A stretch of DNA of 32,385 bases, from NCBI GenBank assembly GCA_017503235.1, contig JAFVTL010000033.1:1-32385 (forward strand), in the 5' to 3' direction. The notes under the pieces are model-generated. The model was not told where the DNA came from, ran no database searches, and saw only the letters and a program-made list of their open reading frames with translations. The position numbers and the translations under genes were made by a program. Source of the DNA: Bacteroidaceae bacterium (GTDB lineage: Bacteria > Bacteroidota > Bacteroidia > Bacteroidales > Bacteroidaceae). Shown here one piece after another: positions 27,273-32,385 of this stretch; positions within the stretch are counted from its first letter, which is position 1; every line of letters begins with the position of its first letter.

Positions 27273-28253
27273 ATGAAAACAAAAGTAATCTTGGCAGGTG
27301 TTTTAGCCTGCATCGGCATCAGCGCACAGGCGCAGAATGTCCAAACAGAGGAGCCTAAAGGCAAAGCGATTGTACAAGTGTTCGGAAACTTCCACACCGG
27401 TTTTGGAGCGGAAAACAATGACCGGGGATTCGAGTTGGAGCGTAGTTATCTCGGTTACGAATACAACTTTGGCAATGGACTCTCCACAAAGGCAGTTATG
27501 GATATCGGCAAATCAAGCGACGTTTCCGATTATCAGCGCATTGCCTACATCAAGAATGCAATGGTATCCTGGAAGAAAGGTGGATTGACGCTCAATGGAG
27601 GACTTATTTCAACTACACAATTCAATTTTCAAGAAAAGTTCTGGGGTTATCGTTATATCATGAAGTCGTTTCAAGATGAATATAAATTCGGTAGCAGTGC
27701 CGATTTGGGCCTGTCAGTAGCCTACAAGTTTGCCGATTGGATTTCAGCGGATGCTATTATCGTCAATGGTGAAGGCTACAAGAAGATTCAGAAGAATGAT
27801 GGTTTGAACTATGGTTTAGGCGTAACGCTTACCCCGATAAAAGGCTTTCAGATTCGCTTCTATGGAGGCTTGAATGAGAGTGGTGAAGAGGGCAAAAAGA
27901 ATATTACCAATATGGCAGCCTTTATGGGTTACAAGAACGAGAAATATACTATCGGCGCTGAATATAACTACATGAAGAACGCATCATACAAAGAAGATGC
28001 AAACCAAAGCGGTTATTCTGTTTTCACTTCAATAAATCTTTCTAAAAGCACTTCCTTGTATGCCCGATTCGACGACTTATATTCTAAAGACGATTGGAAC
28101 CTTTCAAAAGATGAGTCAGCCGCAATTCTCGGTGCTCAATTCAAACTTGGGAAGTATGTGAAGATAGCCCCGACTTTTAGAATGACTATGCCAAAGGCAG
28201 ACGAAGCAAAGAACGGATATTACGCTTATGTAAATTGCTACTTCGGATTCTAA
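27273..28253 (+). CDS. Outer-membrane beta-barrel porin-like protein, probably phosphate-related
   Basis: About 326 aa with a signal peptide (VILAGVLACIGISAQAQN). The rest is alternating polar and aromatic strands (e.g. FELERSYLGYEYNFG, LSVAYKFADWISADA, IRFYGGLNESG) ending in YAYVNCYFGF. The C-terminal Phe is typical of outer-membrane barrels. It resembles the OprO/OprP-type or generic Bacteroidetes porins but is too diverged to assign by eye. It is the first gene after the third Pho box and lies 32 nt before pstS, so it probably lets phosphate cross the outer membrane to PstS. The start was moved to ATG 27273 because the upstream ATG precedes the promoter -7. Confidence 0.82.
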   Translation: MKTKVILAGVLACIGISAQAQNVQTEEPKGKAIVQVFGNFHTGFGAENNDRGFELERSYLGYEYNFGNGLSTKAVMDIGKSSDVSDYQRIAYIKNAMVSWKKGGLTLNGGLISTTQFNFQEKFWGYRYIMKSFQDEYKFGSSADLGLSVAYKFADWISADAIIVNGEGYKKIQKNDGLNYGLGVTLTPIKGFQIRFYGGLNESGEEGKKNITNMAAFMGYKNEKYTIGAEYNYMKNASYKEDANQSGYSVFTSINLSKSTSLYARFDDLYSKDDWNLSKDESAAILGAQFKLGKYVKIAPTFRMTMPKADEAKNGYYAYVNCYFGF

Positions 28254-28285
28254 ACGAAATATAAACATCTAATAATAAACAATCT

Positions 28286-29347
28286 ATGAAAAAGTTTTTT
28301 CAGTCAGTTATGACATTGGTCATTGCAATTGCAATGGTATCGTGTGGTGGTAATTCTAATAAGAATGGTCGTGAAGCCCAAGAACTCTCGGGAGCAGGTG
28401 CTACCTTCCCACTTCCTTTCTATCATGTAGTATTCGAACAGTTTGGACAAGTAAACGGCGACCAAGTCGCATACGGTGGTATCGGTTCGGGCGGTGGTGT
28501 ACGTAATCTGCGTGACAAGATTGTCGATTTTGCAGGTAGCGATGCTTATCTTTCGGATAAGGAGATGGCAGAGATGGCTCCCGTTGTACATATCCCTACT
28601 TGTATGGGTGCTGTGGTTGTTGCCTACAATTTGGATGGTGTAGATGAGTTGAAACTAACCGGCGAACTGGTTGCCGATATTTTTGCGGGAGAAGTGAAAA
28701 TGTGGAACGATGCTCGTTTGGCAGAGTTGAATCCGGATGCAAAACTTCCCAATGAACCTATCATTCCTGTATATCGCTCAGACGGTTCGGGTACCACATT
28801 CGTTTTCACTGATTACCTCACAAAGGTAAGTCCGATGTGGGCAAGCAAATATGGTGCAGGCAAATCCGTGAACTTCTCATTTGGACAGGCCGCCAAGGGT
28901 AACCCCGGTGTAGCAGGCGTAATCAAGCAGACAAAGAATACAATTGGCTATGTGGGTTCGGAGTATGCCTTTGCACAAAACATACCTTATGCAAGCATTC
29001 AGAATCAGCGAGGTGAGTTTGTATTGCCATCATCGGCCACCATCTCGGCAGCAGCTTCAGGCGAAATTCCCGTGGACACTCGTTGCTCGATTACCAACGC
29101 CGATGCCGTTGGTGCATATCCTATTTCCACTTTTACATGGATGATTATCTATAAAGAACAGAACTATTCTGACCGTACAAAAGAACAGGCTATAGCAACA
29201 CTCGATCTCTTGAAATATATTCTTTCGGATGAGGCACAAGGTATTACATCAGAGGTTCATTATGCGCCACTTCCTGCTAAGGCCAAGGAATTGAGTATGA
29301 CCAATTTGAAGGCCGTTACTTATGACGGAGTCTCGATTATGCAATAA
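28286..29347 (+). CDS. pstS: Phosphate ABC transporter substrate-binding lipoprotein
   Basis: Captures phosphate in the periplasm for PstCAB. It has 353 aa. The lipoprotein signal ends IAMVSC, making C20 the lipidated residue, so the protein is membrane-tethered. Family motifs are present: GAGATFPLPFY, GGIGSGGGVRNL, FAGSDAYLS and PVYRSDGSGTTFVFTDYL, with the Ser/Arg/Asp residues that ligate phosphate. It lies 32 nt after the porin gene, without its own promoter box, and 9 nt before pstC. Confidence 0.96.
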   Translation: MKKFFQSVMTLVIAIAMVSCGGNSNKNGREAQELSGAGATFPLPFYHVVFEQFGQVNGDQVAYGGIGSGGGVRNLRDKIVDFAGSDAYLSDKEMAEMAPVVHIPTCMGAVVVAYNLDGVDELKLTGELVADIFAGEVKMWNDARLAELNPDAKLPNEPIIPVYRSDGSGTTFVFTDYLTKVSPMWASKYGAGKSVNFSFGQAAKGNPGVAGVIKQTKNTIGYVGSEYAFAQNIPYASIQNQRGEFVLPSSATISAAASGEIPVDTRCSITNADAVGAYPISTFTWMIIYKEQNYSDRTKEQAIATLDLLKYILSDEAQGITSEVHYAPLPAKAKELSMTNLKAVTYDGVSIMQ

Positions 29348-29356
29348 CAAACTGCC

Positions 29357-30214
29357 ATGAACGATAAAATCTATAAAGTCGTATTGTTCGCGGCAGCATT
29401 GATTATGCCGATAGTGTGCGGGGGTGTAGTGTATGCCCTCGTCACTGACGCATACGAGGCTTTCGAGCATTTTGGATTCTTCGAGTTTCTGACCTCCTCA
29501 GAGTGGAGTTATACAGATGGGGCTGAGCAGTATGGTGCCTTGCCGTTCATTACAGGCACACTGATGACAACCTTGTTGGCGCTTGTGTTTTGCATTCCTT
29601 TCTCTTTGCCCGTCGCACTGTTTGTTGGCGAATACTTCAAAGACACAATGGCAGCATCGGTATTAAGCACCGTAACCGACCTTCTGGCGGGTATTCCTTC
29701 TATCATCTATGGCTTGTGGGGATTCTACACTTTGCGTCCGCTTATAATGGTTCTCAATATCTCACCACAAGGATCAGGCATTCTTACGGCCTCATTGGTG
29801 TTGGCGATTATGATTGTACCATATGCCGCTTCACTGAGTGCCGAGTTCATCAAAATGGTGCCAAATGATTTGAAGGAGGGTGCATACAGCTTGGGAGCAA
29901 CTCGTGCTGAGGTTATTCGTAAGGTGGTATTCCCTGTGGCCGGTTCGGGTGTCTTCTCGTCTTATGTTTTGGCCATTGGTCGTGCATTGGGCGAGACAAT
30001 GACCGTAACGATGCTTATCGGCAACACCAATAACATCCCCGACTCCATCACATCCACAGGAAACTCAATGGCATCCATTATCGCCAACCAGTTTGGAGAA
30101 GCCTCCGATTTACGTTTCTCCTCCTTGATTGCCATTGGTCTTGTGTTATTCTTTATTACGGCATTCATCAATATGATTGGTAAAATGATGATTAAACGCG
30201 CAAGAATATCTTAA
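29357..30214 (+). CDS. pstC: Phosphate ABC transporter permease PstC
   Basis: Inner-membrane permease subunit, 285 aa. About six hydrophobic helices are visible, the first at residues 8-28. The conserved TDLLAGIPSIIYGLWGFY segment precedes the cytoplasmic coupling loop (KEGAYSLGATRAEVIRKVVF). IGRALGETMTVTMLIGN is the typical PstC signature. It lies 9 nt after pstS and 2 nt before pstA in the same operon. Confidence 0.95.
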   Translation: MNDKIYKVVLFAAALIMPIVCGGVVYALVTDAYEAFEHFGFFEFLTSSEWSYTDGAEQYGALPFITGTLMTTLLALVFCIPFSLPVALFVGEYFKDTMAASVLSTVTDLLAGIPSIIYGLWGFYTLRPLIMVLNISPQGSGILTASLVLAIMIVPYAASLSAEFIKMVPNDLKEGAYSLGATRAEVIRKVVFPVAGSGVFSSYVLAIGRALGETMTVTMLIGNTNNIPDSITSTGNSMASIIANQFGEASDLRFSSLIAIGLVLFFITAFINMIGKMMIKRARIS

Positions 30215-30216
30215 TT

Positions 30217-31083
30217 ATGGCAACAATCAAAATAAAGAATCGTTTGGCAAAGGATAAAGCAATGCTTTGGACAGTATGCCTGTTTGCAGCACTCACGGCT
30301 GTGCCTCTATTTGCCATCTTGGGAGAAGTGCTGCTGCGTGGATACGACCAGCTGTCGTGGTCGTTCTTTACCGAACCAACACCTACCGCCTATAAAGCGA
30401 TGAAAGCGATTGAGGCAGGCGAACCTATCCCTGGCGGTATCGCAAATGGTATTATCGGTACTCTGATTATGCTTGGCATGGCTGCTGTCTTTGCCATACC
30501 AACGGGTATCTTGTGTGGCGCATTTCTGGCTGAAAATCCCAAAAGCCGCTTTGCTCAAGTGGTAAGTTATCTCACCGATTTGTTGCAAGGTACCCCCTCT
30601 GTTATTATCGGTATTGTAACTTATATCTGGGTAGTGGTCCCAATGAAAGGTTATTCTGCCATTGCAGGAAGCGTTGCCCTATTTGTCATGATGCTTCCTT
30701 TGATTATCCGTTCAACGGAGGAAACGTTGAAAATCCTACCTGCATCGCTCAAGGAGGCGGGCTTGGCGTTGGGTGGCAATCGTGCCCGTGTGATGTTGAA
30801 AGTACAACTTCCTGCGGCATTCGGAGGAATCTTTACCGGCGTATTGCTTGCCATATCGCGTGTGATTGGCGAAACGGCACCGCTCATGTTTACCGCACTC
30901 GGTTGCTCATTCATCCGCTTTGCGATAGACAAGCCCATATCGGCGGTGCCTCTGCTTATATGGGAGTTCTTCAACGATCCCAACCTCCAAGAACTGATTT
31001 GGGGTGCGTCACTCTTTCTCTTATTATTTGTATTAACATTGAATCTTACAGCTAAGTATCTTGCTAAGAAATGGAATCAGTAA
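30217..31083 (+). CDS. pstA: Phosphate ABC transporter permease PstA
   Basis: Second inner-membrane permease subunit, 288 aa. It has a long first periplasmic loop (YDQLSWSFFTEPTPTAYKAM), then YLTDLLQGTPSVIIGIVTYI and the coupling loop LKEAGLALGGNRARVMLKVQ. ISRVIGETAPLMFTALG is typical of PstA. Its end overlaps the start of pstB by 13 bp. Confidence 0.95.
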   Translation: MATIKIKNRLAKDKAMLWTVCLFAALTAVPLFAILGEVLLRGYDQLSWSFFTEPTPTAYKAMKAIEAGEPIPGGIANGIIGTLIMLGMAAVFAIPTGILCGAFLAENPKSRFAQVVSYLTDLLQGTPSVIIGIVTYIWVVVPMKGYSAIAGSVALFVMMLPLIIRSTEETLKILPASLKEAGLALGGNRARVMLKVQLPAAFGGIFTGVLLAISRVIGETAPLMFTALGCSFIRFAIDKPISAVPLLIWEFFNDPNLQELIWGASLFLLLFVLTLNLTAKYLAKKWNQ

Positions 31084-31838
31084 CACCTATACTTGAATTT
31101 AAGAAGACTTGCGTATCCTATACCAAGCAGACGATGGCCGTAAAATATGTATCGGCCGCCATCGAACGAAACACCATCACCGCTATTATGGGGCCTTCGG
31201 GTTGTGGCAAATCTACCTTATTACGTGCTGTGAATCTGATGCACAATCTCTATCCCAATATCCGTGTGGATGGCGAGATATTATTGAATGGCGAAAACAT
31301 CCTCTCCATGGAGCCTATTGATGTGCGCCGTCGGGTGGGCATGGTCTTTCAGCGCCCTGCACCATTTCCTACCATGAGTATCTACGATAATGTGCTTTCG
31401 GGCTATGCGCTCAATGGCATCCGCTTGTCGAAAACCGAGAAGGATGAAACCGTTGAACGCTGTTTGAAGAGTGTTGCACTATGGGACGAGGTGAAGGATG
31501 TATTGAATAAGAAAGGTACTTTCCTCTCGGGTGGTCAGCAACAACGATTGTGTATCGCCCGTGCTTTGGCCATGAAACCCGATGTATTGCTGATGGACGA
31601 ACCGACCTCTGCACTCGACCCTATAGCGACGGCTCATATCGAAGAATTGATGCAGGAACTTCAAAAGGAAGTGACCATCCTCATCGTTACTCACAATATG
31701 GGACAGGCCATGCGCATATCCTCGAAGTCGATGTTTATGTACTTGGGCGAATTGGTGGAATACGGCGATACGGCTACCATGTTCTCCAATCCATCCGATG
31801 AACGCACCAAGGCTTATCTTACAGGGAAAATGGGATAA
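31071..31838 (+). CDS. pstB: Phosphate ABC transporter ATP-binding protein
   Basis: ATPase subunit, 255 aa. Walker A is GPSGCGKST (residues 41-49). The Q-loop region is VGMVFQRPAPFPTMSIYDNV, characteristic of PstB. The signature is LSGGQ (152-156), Walker B is VLLMDEPTSALDP, and the switch histidine is in VTHNMGQAMR. It starts inside the pstA coding end. phoU, which often follows pstB, is not found in the remaining 547 bases; a palindromic non-coding element lies there instead. Confidence 0.97.
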   Translation: MESVTPILEFKKTCVSYTKQTMAVKYVSAAIERNTITAIMGPSGCGKSTLLRAVNLMHNLYPNIRVDGEILLNGENILSMEPIDVRRRVGMVFQRPAPFPTMSIYDNVLSGYALNGIRLSKTEKDETVERCLKSVALWDEVKDVLNKKGTFLSGGQQQRLCIARALAMKPDVLLMDEPTSALDPIATAHIEELMQELQKEVTILIVTHNMGQAMRISSKSMFMYLGELVEYGDTATMFSNPSDERTKAYLTGKMG

Positions 31839-32123
31839 CTAATAACAGAGTGCTTTTGGGGAGGAAGCATAAAAATTAACTGAACAAAGCCACTGAATTA
31901 GCTATAAAGAGCCGTTATATTAGCTTCAAGACGATGGAATATTCGCTTTTCCACATATGTGGAAAATATCTTCCACATTATGTGGAGAACTTCTTCCACA
32001 AAATGTGGAAGAGAAATTCCACAGCATGTGGAAGAGCGAATTACTCGGCACTTTACCGCTAATTATAGGTCTGTTTATAGCTAATTTCTCCTTTATCGGG
32101 AGTTAAACACAAATGAAAAGACG
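31839..32123. other. Non-coding region after pstB, filled by nested palindromes
   Basis: No credible gene is seen. Apart from a weak TGCTT/AAGCA hairpin (31851-31869), the region is taken up by the large dyad element at 31876-32106. Confidence 0.65.
31876..32106. repeat. About 230-bp nested imperfect palindrome with four regularly spaced palindromes
   Basis: The outer arms are TTAACT (31876) with AGTTAA (32101-32106), and GAATTAGCTATAAA (31895-31908) with TTTATAGCTAATTTC (32074-32088). Inner arms are ATTCGCTTTTCCACA (31941-31955) with TGTGGAAGAGCGAAT (32027-32041), one mismatch. Inside are four copies of the TTCCACA...TGTGGAA palindrome: 31947-31966 (perfect, 20 bp), 31972-31986, 31992-32012 and 32017-32033. 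Left half-sites start at 31949, 31971, 31994 and 32017, periods of 22, 23 and 23 bp. It could be a multi-site operator, a MITE-like element, or a structured RNA. Confidence 0.85.
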
Positions 32124-32385
32124 ATGGATGAGAAACTTGAAAGACTATTGACCTTTATCTCCCCAGAAGCGAAGCAACATCTCCCTTTAACTTCTTTATC
32201 TACACGAAAGTTGAGCTTGTGAAACTTAAATATTTTATCTTTTTTTTGGGAATATTGCCAGTTGCTTCTTGATAATCTGACGGAAGGAAATGATTATTTT
32301 GGAGTGAGAGAGACCTATGGGATTCAGCTTCTCGTGAATGATAGCAAGCAAATGGTCGTTATTATGGGCATGGACTTTAATGAAG
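32124..32385 (+). pseudogene. Possible broken reading frame, running off the window
   Basis: From ATG 32124 one frame reads MDEKLERLLTFISPEAKQHL and on to a TGA at 32220-32222. It then stays open in the same frame to the window end (including FFWEYCQLLLDNLTEGNDYF and VNDSKQMVVIMGMDFNE). The sequence after the stop looks protein-like. This could be a gene interrupted by a stop codon, or two unrelated short frames. The family is not recognised and the 3' end is missing. An 8-T run at 32240-32247 lies just after the stop. Confidence 0.35.

Noticed and set aside
31947-32033. CRISPR array
   Set aside because: The period is only 22-23 bp, the repeated unit is a palindrome filling most of each period, there are no unique spacers of normal length, and no cas genes are nearby.
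31941-32041. Replication origin with DnaA boxes
   Set aside because: The TTCCACA arms match the DnaA box only partly (TTTTCCACA in one copy, poorer in the others). No dnaA, dnaN or AT-rich unwinding region is adjacent, so the origin reading is not supported.

Overview
The window is about 42% GC. Its genes carry Bacteroidetes-type promoters (TAnnTTTG -7 boxes, often with a TTG -33 element), carboxypeptidase-regulatory-domain TonB receptors, a TonB-type phosphate system and fucose-nucleotide genes. It is most likely a chromosomal segment of a gut-type Bacteroidales (Bacteroides, Phocaeicola or a close relative). No rRNA, tRNA, CRISPR array or transposase gene was seen.

Left part (1-10.3 kb): an AT-rich leader, a long RluA-type pseudouridine synthase, a convergent PAS sensor kinase, then surface-polysaccharide genes. 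rfbB stands alone with its own promoter and terminator. It is followed by a tight operon of a Wza-like SLBB export protein, a Wzz-like chain-length protein, gmd and fcl. No glycosyltransferase, flippase or polymerase gene is present, so these genes supply activated sugars and export parts to genes elsewhere.

Middle (10.3-19 kb): on the minus strand, a sensor kinase with a periplasmic binding-protein-like domain lies upstream of a secreted His/Cys-rich small protein and a TonB receptor with a CxxC in its plug. The pair looks like a metal-uptake unit. On the plus strand are a CbpA-like J-protein and a strikingly GC-rich GH94 glycoside phosphorylase. A 454-base gap then holds a strong terminator, a long inverted repeat made of 7-bp units, and an extremely AT-rich core.

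Right part (19-31.8 kb): a phosphate-starvation island. It holds a PhoB/PhoR-like two-component pair, a Na/Pi cotransporter with a PhoU-like tail, a TonB receptor plus secreted acid-phosphatase-like enzyme, and an operon of an outer-membrane porin-like protein followed by pstS, pstC, pstA and pstB. Three of its promoters share one element: two TGAAAY half-sites 11 bp apart, exactly 10 nt upstream of a TACYTTTG -7 box. This has the geometry of the E. coli Pho box but a different sequence, and is the best candidate here for an undescribed regulatory code.

Right edge (31.8-32.4 kb): where phoU often sits there is instead a roughly 230-bp nested palindromic element containing four evenly spaced palindromes built on TTCCACA...TGTGGAA, followed by a possible broken reading frame that runs off the window.
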